From NCBI GenBank assembly GCA_023458615.1, contig JAEWYV010000069.1, positions 1-7,854 on the forward strand: 7,854 nucleotides of DNA, given 5' to 3'. Below, one piece after another: positions 1 through 5,661 of this stretch (within the stretch, counting starts at the first letter, position 1; each line of letters begins with the position of its first letter). Source of the DNA: Bacillota bacterium (GTDB taxonomy: Bacteria; Bacillota; Clostridia; Christensenellales; CAG-138). Made by a program: the position numbers and the translations under genes. The notes below the pieces were generated by a model. That model was not told the DNA's origin, ran no database searches, and was given only the letters and a program-made list of their open reading frames with translations.

Positions 1-143
1 TAGACGGGGTCAAGCAGGAGGAAATCTGGGATCATGAAGATACCTATCCCGGAAATCCGCTACGCAAGCAGGTTGGAACAAAGCCCACCCCAACGCCGGT
101 TGTAGAATCCACGCCAACGCCGGTTGCAACCGAAGGGCCGTAA
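1..143 (+). CDS. C-terminal fragment of an unidentified protein with a Thr/Pro-rich tail
   Basis: Only the last 46 codons are visible, read in the third frame from position 3 to a TAA at 141-143; the start lies outside the window. The fragment begins DGVKQEEIWDHEDTYPGNP and ends in a low-complexity Thr/Pro segment, TPTPVVES followed by TPTPVATEGP. Thr/Pro tails of this kind are common at the ends of secreted or wall-associated Gram-positive proteins, for example some penicillin-binding or LytR-type proteins. That is an inference from composition only, and I do not recognise the family. The reading frame is supported by the intrinsic terminator of matching orientation 16 bases after the stop. 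The other two frames on this strand are interrupted by stops. Confidence 0.6.
   Translation, partial: DGVKQEEIWDHEDTYPGNPLRKQVGTKPTPTPVVESTPTPVATEGP
90..126 (+). repeat. Two 13-base direct repeats coding a Thr/Pro motif
   Basis: CCAACGCCGGTTG occurs at 90-102 and again at 114-126, a period of 24 bases. This equals eight codons, and the repeats encode the two PTPV units of the C-terminal tail. It is most simply a small in-frame duplication within a low-complexity tail. Confidence 0.6.
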
Positions 144-159
144 GACAAAGCATCAAAGA

Positions 160-188
160 GGCGGAAGCATCAGCTTCCGCCTTTTGTT
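160..188 (+). terminator. Intrinsic terminator of the left-edge + strand gene
   Basis: A perfect 9-bp stem, GGCGGAAGC (160-168) and GCTTCCGCC (173-181), has a 4-base loop and is followed by TTTTGTTT. The T-rich side is on the + strand, so it serves the gene ending at 143. Read on the minus strand the stem is followed by TCTTTGATG, a weaker tract. It may still help to end the convergent GtrA-like gene whose stop is at 207, since I see no other terminator for that gene. Confidence 0.85.
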
Positions 189-206
189 TATCCTGCGCAA
201 TTCAGG

Positions 207-653
207 CTATAGCATTTCTGCTGATTCGCCTTTCGGCGTAGCATAGAGAACCCATCGGCGCATCAAAAAGTTGAATAGATATGTCACTACTCCTGAGATC
301 AAACGGGAAAATCGATAGTCTACCCTAATTAGATCGGTAAAGAGAAACATACATCCTTCTGTTATAGCTAGTGCAAACAGGGATATGAGGACAAACAGAA
401 TCAACTCCTGCACCAGTTTCTTTCTTGATCGCTGAAATACGATCCACCGCCCGATGAGGTAATTCACCGCTAGCCCCACCACAAACGCAATTGGCACAGC
501 GATGAGATAATGCAGTCCTGCCCATTCCTTCAGTAAAAGCAACGCGCCATAGTCCGCCGCAAAGCCGCCAAACGCTGCAACGCCGTATCGAAGCGCTTGC
601 AGAAACAAACGCTTATCATCTCGCAATAGTATCTTACTTTTCGCATTTCGCAT
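207..653 (-). CDS. GtrA-like family integral membrane protein
   Basis: This is a 148-residue protein with four predicted membrane segments at about residues 23-41, 47-67, 83-105 and 117-135. It carries the two family signatures of GtrA proteins: NYLIGRWIVF (64-73) after the second segment and NFLMRRWVLY (128-137) in the fourth. An RYG motif and an Asp lie around the first segment. GtrA proteins are thought to move lipid-linked sugars (undecaprenyl-phosphate-glucose in the founding phage case) across the membrane for decoration of surface polysaccharides. No partner glycosyltransferase is visible here. I chose ATG 653 over a GTG at 686 because the GTG lies inside the -35 element of a likely promoter and has no ribosome site. 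ATG 653 also lacks a clear Shine-Dalgarno sequence, so a downstream TTG start remains possible. The gene is convergent with the left-edge gene and separated from the operon behind it by that operon's terminator. Confidence 0.85.
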   Translation of the reverse strand: MRNAKSKILLRDDKRLFLQALRYGVAAFGGFAADYGALLLLKEWAGLHYLIAVPIAFVVGLAVNYLIGRWIVFQRSRKKLVQELILFVLISLFALAITEGCMFLFTDLIRVDYRFSRLISGVVTYLFNFLMRRWVLYATPKGESAEML

Positions 654-659
654 GCAGTC

Positions 660-688
660 AGTATAACAAAATACACCTGCTAACACAA
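660..688 (-). promoter_or_regulatory. Probable sigma-A promoter of the GtrA-like gene
   Basis: On the minus strand TTGTGT (688-683) is followed by a 17-base spacer and TATACT (665-660). The -10 matches the consensus at 5 of 6 positions and the -35 at 3 of 6. The predicted transcription start, about 7 bases on, falls at or next to the A of the ATG at 653, so the message would have almost no leader. The site lies downstream of the operon terminator at 733-766, which fits an independent transcription unit. Confidence 0.5.
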
Positions 689-732
689 TGCAGAGTCTGT
701 GTTTCGAATACAGGGTTCATCTTCTCCGTACG

Positions 733-766
733 CAAAACAAGAGCCACCCGATTGGGTGGCTCTTGT
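733..766 (-). terminator. Intrinsic terminator of the surE-to-ispH operon
   Basis: A perfect 13-bp stem pairs 737-749 with 754-766 around a 4-base loop. Read on the minus strand it begins 11 bases after the TAA of the ispH-S1 gene and is followed by TTTTGCG. The T-run is short but the stem is long and GC-rich in its upper part. Confidence 0.9.
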
Positions 767-777
767 GAATGATTTGC

Positions 778-2301
778 TTACTCGTCGTCGACCTTGAGGC
801 CTTCGAACAAGGATGCCAGAGAAGTGGTCGCTTCCTGAACCGGCGGGAGTTCATATTCGCCATCCTCGCTGTTGCGACGGCGGCGGTCGCCGCTGTCTCT
901 CGCGGGACGGTCGTTGCTGGAAGTACGCGGTGCGCGCTCCGGTCGCTCGCTGCGCTGCTGGGACTGCTGTGCCTGCTGCGAATCGCGCTGCTGCTGGCGC
1001 TGCTCCTGACGCTCCGCATACTGACGATCGCGCTCTGCCTTTTCGGCTGCGAGCTGCTCTGCCAGAGCGGGATCTTCCTCGAGGAGCGCTTCCTTGCGGC
1101 TGAGGCTGATGCGCTTGGCTTCCGGACTAACCTCGAGAACCTTGCAGCGGACAACATCGCCAACCTTGAGCTCATCCTCAACCTTCGCAATGCGATGGAC
1201 AGAAACCTGCGAAATATGGATCAGGCCATCAATCGTGCTCTCCAGCGCAACAAACGCGCCAAACGGGACGATGCGGACAACCTTGCCTTCCACGATGGAG
1301 CCAACCGCGTATTTCTCGCCGGCGGTCATCCAGGGCTTGGGCTGTAGCTGCTTATAGCCGAGCGAAACGCGTTCCTTCTCAACATCCACATTGAGAATCA
1401 GCACTTCGATCTCCTGACCGATGGTGAACACATCAGAAGGATGCTTGACGCGGCCCCAAGCGGCATCGGTCACATGAACGAGACCGTCGATACCGCCAAT
1501 GTCTACAAACGCGCCGAAGTCTGCAATTCTGCGGACAACGCCGTTGACCTTGCTGCCAACGACCAGTGTTCCCCATTTCGCGTGCTTCTCGGCAGCCGCT
1601 TCCGCAATCAGAACCTGCTTCTGGGAGGCGACGATGCGCTTGCGCTGACGATCTACTTCTAAAACCTTGAGCTTCATGGGCTTGCCAACGAACTCGTTGA
1701 GGTTTTCGATATACTTAACGGAGACCTGAGACGCGGGAACGAACGCGCGGATACCACTGATATCTGCGATCAGACCGCCCTTGACAACTTCTTTACCAAC
1801 CGCATCAAAGATCTTCTCTTCGATGTTTTCCTGGCTCAGAAGCTCGTCCCAGAGTTTCTTGCTTTCAACATTCTTGCGGGAGAGGAGAACGTTGCCATCG
1901 CCGTCGTTCACCTTGGTGACTTCGACTTCGATCTTATCGCCTTCCTTAAAGAGATCCTCCGCCTTCACGTCCGAATCACTGGAGAGCTCGCCTGCGGGAA
2001 TAACGCCATCCGACTTATAGCCGACATTGACGAATACTTCGCCGTCGACAACAGAGATGACCGTTCCTTCCAGCACCTGGCCGTTATGAATACGCGTCAT
2101 GGTCTTTTCAAACGCGGAAGCAAAGTCCGAGCTGTCTTCATGTTCCGGCTTCGGTTCGGCTTTCTTCTGTACTGTGGCTTTGGGCGCTTCCACAGCTGCC
2201 ACGGCCTCTTCGGTTACCTGGGTAGCCTGGGGTACGACGACTTCCTCGGCGGGAGCTTCCGCTTCAATGGTTTCGATCGTCGTTTTATCCTGTTCGCTCA
2301 T
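778..2301 (-). CDS. Probable free S1 protein from an internal start in the ispH-S1 gene
   Basis: This is the alternative product of the fusion gene, 507 residues in the same frame, beginning MSEQDKTT at residue 277 of the fusion. The ATG at 2301 is preceded by AGGGAGGT with a 10-base spacer and by a near-consensus promoter (separate entries). It begins exactly where a normal-length IspH ends, so it contains the acidic linker, all four S1 domains and the tail, and none of the enzyme. Free S1 in related bacteria is an abundant translation factor, which gives a reason for separate expression. That this product is made is an inference from sequence signals, not a demonstrated fact. Confidence 0.6.
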   Translation of the reverse strand: MSEQDKTTIETIEAEAPAEEVVVPQATQVTEEAVAAVEAPKATVQKKAEPKPEHEDSSDFASAFEKTMTRIHNGQVLEGTVISVVDGEVFVNVGYKSDGVIPAGELSSDSDVKAEDLFKEGDKIEVEVTKVNDGDGNVLLSRKNVESKKLWDELLSQENIEEKIFDAVGKEVVKGGLIADISGIRAFVPASQVSVKYIENLNEFVGKPMKLKVLEVDRQRKRIVASQKQVLIAEAAAEKHAKWGTLVVGSKVNGVVRRIADFGAFVDIGGIDGLVHVTDAAWGRVKHPSDVFTIGQEIEVLILNVDVEKERVSLGYKQLQPKPWMTAGEKYAVGSIVEGKVVRIVPFGAFVALESTIDGLIHISQVSVHRIAKVEDELKVGDVVRCKVLEVSPEAKRISLSRKEALLEEDPALAEQLAAEKAERDRQYAERQEQRQQQRDSQQAQQSQQRSERPERAPRTSSNDRPARDSGDRRRRNSEDGEYELPPVQEATTSLASLFEGLKVDDE

Positions 2302-3129
2302 TACTTGTAGTACCTCCCTAATCATCCGGTCCGGCGTCGATGCGCCCGCAACAATACCTATTATATCATTGGATAGTAAATTATCAAGCAAAAGTTTCTC
2401 GCTGGATTCGAGGTTTTCCGTGTTTTTACAGTGTTTTTTTGATATTTCTACCAGCTTTTGCGTGTTCGCGCTGGATTTGGAGCCAAGAACGAACATTCGC
2501 GTACTACGGCGGGAAATCTCCTCCGCCTCACTCTGCCGATCCCGTGTGGTATCGCAGATGGTATTGCGTATCTCCAGAGAATCCGTAGGCGTCATCCGCT
2601 GTTTCAGTGCGTTTTCAATTGCGTCAAACGTCTCCTCGGGCAAAGTCGTCTGCGCAACCAGTACGGCGCGGTGCAACATTGGCAGCGTTGTGACATCTGC
2701 CTCAGATTCCAGCACAAAGGCATTCTCCCCTGCCCAACCGCGGATACCGATCACCTCCGGGTGATCCGCCTTGCCCGCAATCAAAACGGCACTGCCCTGT
2801 GACGCTGCTCCATTCACGATCTTGTGGATTCGCTTGACATAGGGGCAAGTCGCGTCAATCAGACGTATCTTCCGTTCCTCACATTCCTCATAAACGGAAG
2901 GCGGCGCGCCATGCGCGCGAATAATCAACGTATCGCCGGCGCTGAGGTCTTCCAGATGATCAACGGAATGCACCCCTTTTTCAACGAGTTCGCGCACTAC
3001 ACTGTCGTTGTGGATGATGTTCCCATAGGTGTATACCGTTTTGCATTCCTTGGCGCATTGTTCCGCCATTTCAACCGCGCGGCGAACGCCGAAGCAAAAA
3101 CCGCTGTGTTTTGCAAGAATAATCTTCAT
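778..3129 (-). CDS. ispH: IspH (HMBPP reductase) fused to four-domain ribosomal protein S1
   Basis: This is a 783-residue fusion. Residues 1-276 form 4-hydroxy-3-methylbut-2-enyl diphosphate reductase, the [4Fe-4S] enzyme that makes IPP and DMAPP in the last step of the MEP pathway. The three cluster cysteines are visible at 12 (GFCFGV), 95 (DATCPYV) and 192 (NTICDTT). So are His40, the HPEV motif (123-126, with catalytic Glu125) and QTT (160-162). After an acidic Ala/Pro/Glu linker (about 277-348) come four S1 RNA-binding domains at about 349-419, 442-505, 524-593 and 609-679, then a Gln/Arg-rich disordered tail ending SLFEGLKVDDE. S1 holds mRNA on the 30S subunit. The start is ATG 3129, giving Cys12 its usual position, with GGAAGG upstream; the longer frame would run into plsC. 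Such fusions are known in Clostridia. An internal promoter and start (see 2299-2387) suggest a separate S1 product. Confidence 0.95.
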   Translation of the reverse strand: MKIILAKHSGFCFGVRRAVEMAEQCAKECKTVYTYGNIIHNDSVVRELVEKGVHSVDHLEDLSAGDTLIIRAHGAPPSVYEECEERKIRLIDATCPYVKRIHKIVNGAASQGSAVLIAGKADHPEVIGIRGWAGENAFVLESEADVTTLPMLHRAVLVAQTTLPEETFDAIENALKQRMTPTDSLEIRNTICDTTRDRQSEAEEISRRSTRMFVLGSKSSANTQKLVEISKKHCKNTENLESSEKLLLDNLLSNDIIGIVAGASTPDRMIREVLQVMSEQDKTTIETIEAEAPAEEVVVPQATQVTEEAVAAVEAPKATVQKKAEPKPEHEDSSDFASAFEKTMTRIHNGQVLEGTVISVVDGEVFVNVGYKSDGVIPAGELSSDSDVKAEDLFKEGDKIEVEVTKVNDGDGNVLLSRKNVESKKLWDELLSQENIEEKIFDAVGKEVVKGGLIADISGIRAFVPASQVSVKYIENLNEFVGKPMKLKVLEVDRQRKRIVASQKQVLIAEAAAEKHAKWGTLVVGSKVNGVVRRIADFGAFVDIGGIDGLVHVTDAAWGRVKHPSDVFTIGQEIEVLILNVDVEKERVSLGYKQLQPKPWMTAGEKYAVGSIVEGKVVRIVPFGAFVALESTIDGLIHISQVSVHRIAKVEDELKVGDVVRCKVLEVSPEAKRISLSRKEALLEEDPALAEQLAAEKAERDRQYAERQEQRQQQRDSQQAQQSQQRSERPERAPRTSSNDRPARDSGDRRRRNSEDGEYELPPVQEATTSLASLFEGLKVDDE
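2312..2319 (-). promoter_or_regulatory. Strong internal Shine-Dalgarno sequence for free S1
   Basis: The minus strand reads AGGGAGGT (2319-2312), then 10 bases, then ATG (2301-2299). The motif is encoded by in-frame codons AGG GAG GTA (Arg-Glu-Val), followed by CTA CAA GTA. Several of these are AT-ending or otherwise uncommon choices in this gene. It is a better match to the anti-Shine-Dalgarno sequence than the site in front of the IspH start. Confidence 0.7.
2360..2387 (-). promoter_or_regulatory. Near-consensus sigma-A promoter inside the ispH coding part
   Basis: On the minus strand TTGATA (2387-2382, 5 of 6 consensus positions) is followed by a 16-base spacer and a perfect TATAAT (2365-2360). 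TG lies one base before the -10, an extended -10 motif. The predicted start point is near 2353, giving a leader of about 52 bases before the ATG at 2301. The stretch is markedly AT-rich for this gene, with codons TTA, CTA, ATA and ATA in a row of hydrophobic residues. This supports selection on the DNA sequence as well as on the protein. Confidence 0.7.
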
Positions 3130-3148
3130 GTTTCTTCGCCTTCCCGCA

Positions 3149-3742
3149 TCAGGGCAGGAGCTCCAACTCGTTTTTGAGCAGTTGTAGCGCATCCCGGATG
3201 GCGTCCGTCACCGCATCCACACTTTTTCCCGCAAACGTTTTTGCAACCTCGTCAGGGTGGATGGTCTCGCCCACGATCATGCGAATCTGTCCCCGTTTTT
3301 TCCAATAGGGATCGGCATATATCGGAATAATCGGCGCATTGCAGCGAATCGCAAGAAACGCCGCGCCTTTTTCAAATGAATCCAATTCCCCTGTCAGAGA
3401 ACGCCTCCCTTCGGGGAAAATGCCAAAGATATGGTTTTTATCCAGAACCGCCATCGCCTGTTTGAGCGAGAGCATGTCCGCCTGTTTGCGATAAACCGGA
3501 AACGCCAATAGCTGCGTAAGGAAAAAGCGCTTCAGTTTGGAATCAAACAACTCTTGCTTTGCCATAAAGTGTATGGGCCGCGGCGCAACAAACGCGAGCC
3601 GAATCGGATCACCCAGAGAAAAATGGTTGGAGATCAAAATCGCTTTCCCGCGAAAAAACAAACGTCCGAGATTGAGAACCTTCGGCCGATAGAGCAACCA
3701 AAAAAACGGGGTAAGCAGGATTTTTACGATGATATACAACAT
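3149..3742 (-). CDS. plsC: 1-acyl-sn-glycerol-3-phosphate acyltransferase (PlsC)
   Basis: This is a 197-residue protein of the LPLAT/PlsC family, which acylates lysophosphatidic acid to phosphatidic acid at the inner membrane face. The catalytic motif NHxxxxD is present as NHFSLGD (39-45). The substrate-binding motif is FPEGRRS (109-115), with Arg in place of the usual Thr, followed by KGAA (125-128) and the PIIPIY block (137-142). Arg85 in FPVYRK fits the second family motif. The N-terminal 20 residues are hydrophobic and probably sit in the membrane. The ATG at 3742 lies 3 bases after the cmk stop and has AAAGGAAG within the end of cmk, so translation is probably coupled. The gene ends 19 bases before ispH. 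The exact acyl donor (acyl-ACP or acyl-CoA) cannot be read from the sequence. Confidence 0.92.
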   Translation of the reverse strand: MLYIIVKILLTPFFWLLYRPKVLNLGRLFFRGKAILISNHFSLGDPIRLAFVAPRPIHFMAKQELFDSKLKRFFLTQLLAFPVYRKQADMLSLKQAMAVLDKNHIFGIFPEGRRSLTGELDSFEKGAAFLAIRCNAPIIPIYADPYWKKRGQIRMIVGETIHPDEVAKTFAGKSVDAVTDAIRDALQLLKNELELLP

Positions 3743-3745
3743 GAA

Positions 3746-4429
3746 TCAATGCGCTTCCTTTTCCGAAATGGCGGCGAGAAGGCATTTCAGCGCCTCGTCA
3801 ATGGTCATGTTACTTGTGTCGATCAGCATGGAGTCCTCGGTTTTTCTCAGCGGCATATAGGGTCGCGTGCTATCATTGTGATCCCGCTGTTGAATATCCG
3901 CCAAAACCTTATCGTAGGTTTCGTCCATATTGCCGCGCGCGCGCAGCTCTTTCAGCCTCCGCTCCGCGCGAACCTCCGCCGAGGCGGTCACGTAAAACTT
4001 ATGCTTGGTGTGCGGCAGGACGTTTGTGGTGATGTCCCGCCCGTCCATGACCACGTCGTAAGCTCGACCCACTTCACGCTGCAACTCCGCCAGCTTTTGC
4101 CGCACGCAGGGATGCGCGCTGACCGTAGATGCACCCATCGCGAGTTCTTGCGTACGAAGAAGATCGGTCACATCCTCTTCGCCGAGGAGCACACGTTGAC
4201 CGCGCTCATCATAGCGCACACGAATGTCTGCGTCGTCCAATATTGTTTTTAACCCCGGCTCGTCGGAGACGCTGACTCCGCGCCGCATAGCAAACAAAGC
4301 CATTGCGCGATACATTGCTCCTGTATCGAGATATCGAATGTTCAGCGTTGTTGCGACCGCCTTTGCCAGCGTAGATTTCCCCGCGCCGGACGGGCCGTCA
4401 ATCGCGATGTTGAGATGCTCGGTTGCCAT
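3746..4429 (-). CDS. cmk: Cytidylate kinase (Cmk)
   Basis: This 227-residue protein is the normal size for bacterial CMP/dCMP kinase, which phosphorylates CMP and dCMP with ATP in pyrimidine salvage and recycling. The P-loop GPSGAGKS spans 12-19. The family block YLDTGAMYRA (33-42) and the NMP-binding VVMDGRDI (126-133) follow. The lid-type motif QRDHNDSTRP (181-190) gives the RDxxDSxR signature. The segment that is usually GRDIGT reads GRDITT here, a Gly-to-Thr change at residue 134. The remaining motifs are intact, so I expect an active enzyme. The ATG at 4429 is preceded by AAGGGG and starts 14 bases after the flavoprotein stop. The cmk-plsC-ispH order is typical of Clostridia. Confidence 0.96.
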   Translation of the reverse strand: MATEHLNIAIDGPSGAGKSTLAKAVATTLNIRYLDTGAMYRAMALFAMRRGVSVSDEPGLKTILDDADIRVRYDERGQRVLLGEEDVTDLLRTQELAMGASTVSAHPCVRQKLAELQREVGRAYDVVMDGRDITTNVLPHTKHKFYVTASAEVRAERRLKELRARGNMDETYDKVLADIQQRDHNDSTRPYMPLRKTEDSMLIDTSNMTIDEALKCLLAAISEKEAH

Positions 4430-4443
4430 GGTTTGTTTGCCCC

Positions 4444-5661
4444 TTAAAAAATACTGTCCCCTGCCAATGCGCCCGTGGACCAGGCGATTTGCAGATTGTA
4501 TCCGCCTGTTGTCGCATCAAGATCCAATACCTCGCCTGCGAAATACAATCCCTTGATCAGTTTGCTTTCCATTGTGGAGGCGTTTACATCCTTCACGGAA
4601 ACGCCGCCGCGCGTAACAACCGCCTCATTCAGCCCACGCGCACCGCTGACCGTCAGCGGTAGCGCCTTGAGCGTGTCAACCAATCGCTGCCGCATGGCTT
4701 TGTTGAATTCTCCAACCGGTTTAGCGCCGTCAATCTGCGCCAGTTCCAGCACAACTTCGAGCAGCCGCTGGGGCAACAGCGCGTGCAGCGCGGTCTTCAC
4801 CTGCTGCTTCGCGCCTTCCTGCAAGTCCCGCACCAGTCGGGCATCCAGCTGCTCCTGTGTGAGCGCCGGTTTTAGATCGATCTGCATCCGCGTACCAGCC
4901 GGAGCGCCTGCTATCACACCGGAAAGCGAGAGAACCAGCGGGCCGCTCACGCCAAAGTGTGTAAACAGCAGTTCGCCCATCTCTGAAAAAATCGGCTTGC
5001 CGTTCTTCGTTGCGCTGAGTGTCACATTTTTCAGGGTGAGTCCAGCGAGCGAGCAAGGCCATGTCTCCTGTGTGATAAGCGGCACAAGCGAGGCGACAGG
5101 CTCTTCTATTCTGTGCCCGGTCGCGCGCGCAAAGGTGTAGCCATCCCCGGTCGAGCCCGTCTGCGGATACGACACGCCGCCAGTGGCGACAACGAGCGCA
5201 TCGCAGTGAATCGATTCTCCGCCCACACGGATGCCGTCGATTGCGCCATCCCGCACCAAAATCGCTTCAACATGCGAATTCAGCCGGATGGTAACACCCG
5301 CCTCTCGCACAATACGCTCCATAGCGCGAAGAATGTCGCTGGATTTATCCGACTCCGGAAACACACGCCCGCCGCGTTCGACCTTGAGCGGAACGCCCGC
5401 CCGTTCAATGCGCTCCATCAGCGCCTTGTTGTCAAAATGGGAAAATGCGCTGTACAGAAAGCGTGGATTTCGCAGCACATGCTCGAAAAACGCATCGCGA
5501 TCTGCAATATTGGTCACATTGCAGCGGCCCTTGCCTGTAATGTAAAGTTTTTTTCCGAGCTTTTCATTTCGCTCAAATAGTGTAACCGCATGCCCCGCCT
5601 GTGCCGCATTTGCGGCAGCGATCATGCCTGCGGCGCCGCCGCCAATGATGAAGACGATCAT
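4444..5661 (-). CDS. HI0933/BaiN-family FAD-dependent oxidoreductase
   Basis: This 405-residue flavoprotein belongs to the HI0933 (YhiN, BaiN, 'aminoacetone oxidase-like') family. The FAD dinucleotide fold is at the N terminus (IIGGGAAGMIAAANAA, 5-20), followed by the family hallmark KKLYITGKGRCNVTN (37-51). A second nucleotide-binding strand is at VVATGGVSYPQTG (157-169), and the C-terminal FAD-contact block is GLYFAGEVLDLDATTGGYNL (371-390). The physiological substrate of most members is unknown; BaiN has been linked to bile acid dehydroxylation, but nothing here points to that pathway. The ATG at 5661 was chosen over an upstream in-frame start because AGAGGAG lies 5 bases before it and it overlaps the regulator's stop as ATGA. 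This indicates coupling. The position next to cmk is common in Clostridia. Confidence 0.93.
   Translation of the reverse strand: MIVFIIGGGAAGMIAAANAAQAGHAVTLFERNEKLGKKLYITGKGRCNVTNIADRDAFFEHVLRNPRFLYSAFSHFDNKALMERIERAGVPLKVERGGRVFPESDKSSDILRAMERIVREAGVTIRLNSHVEAILVRDGAIDGIRVGGESIHCDALVVATGGVSYPQTGSTGDGYTFARATGHRIEEPVASLVPLITQETWPCSLAGLTLKNVTLSATKNGKPIFSEMGELLFTHFGVSGPLVLSLSGVIAGAPAGTRMQIDLKPALTQEQLDARLVRDLQEGAKQQVKTALHALLPQRLLEVVLELAQIDGAKPVGEFNKAMRQRLVDTLKALPLTVSGARGLNEAVVTRGGVSVKDVNASTMESKLIKGLYFAGEVLDLDATTGGYNLQIAWSTGALAGDSIF

Noticed and set aside
940..1020. CTG/CAG-like trinucleotide richness
   Set aside because: It reflects the Gln-rich tail of S1 (CAG codons) with many interruptions. 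It is not a pure repeat tract or a separate element.
769..1347. Open frame of 192 codons on the + strand opposite the S1 coding region
   Set aside because: It is an antisense shadow of the S1 domains and Gln/Arg-rich tail. Its Leu/Ala-rich product comes from complementing Gln and Arg codons, and it has no recognisable family. The minus-strand gene is unambiguous.
2417..2436. A/T tracts upstream of the internal promoter as a possible UP element
   Set aside because: They lie too far upstream of the -35 (beyond about -60) and are explained by Lys/Asn codons. The -40 to -60 stretch itself is not AT-rich.
2099..2764. Open frame of 221 codons on the + strand opposite the IspH part
   Set aside because: Ser-rich product typical of an antisense shadow, no ribosome site noticed, and the opposite strand carries the invariant IspH cysteines.
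3130..3192. Longer 5' extension of the ispH-S1 frame
   Set aside because: It would overlap the end of plsC, lacks a good ribosome site, and would shift the first cluster cysteine away from its usual position 12.
3554..4252. Open frame of 232 codons on the + strand across plsC and cmk
   Set aside because: It spans the junction of two well-recognised minus-strand genes and encodes nothing recognisable.
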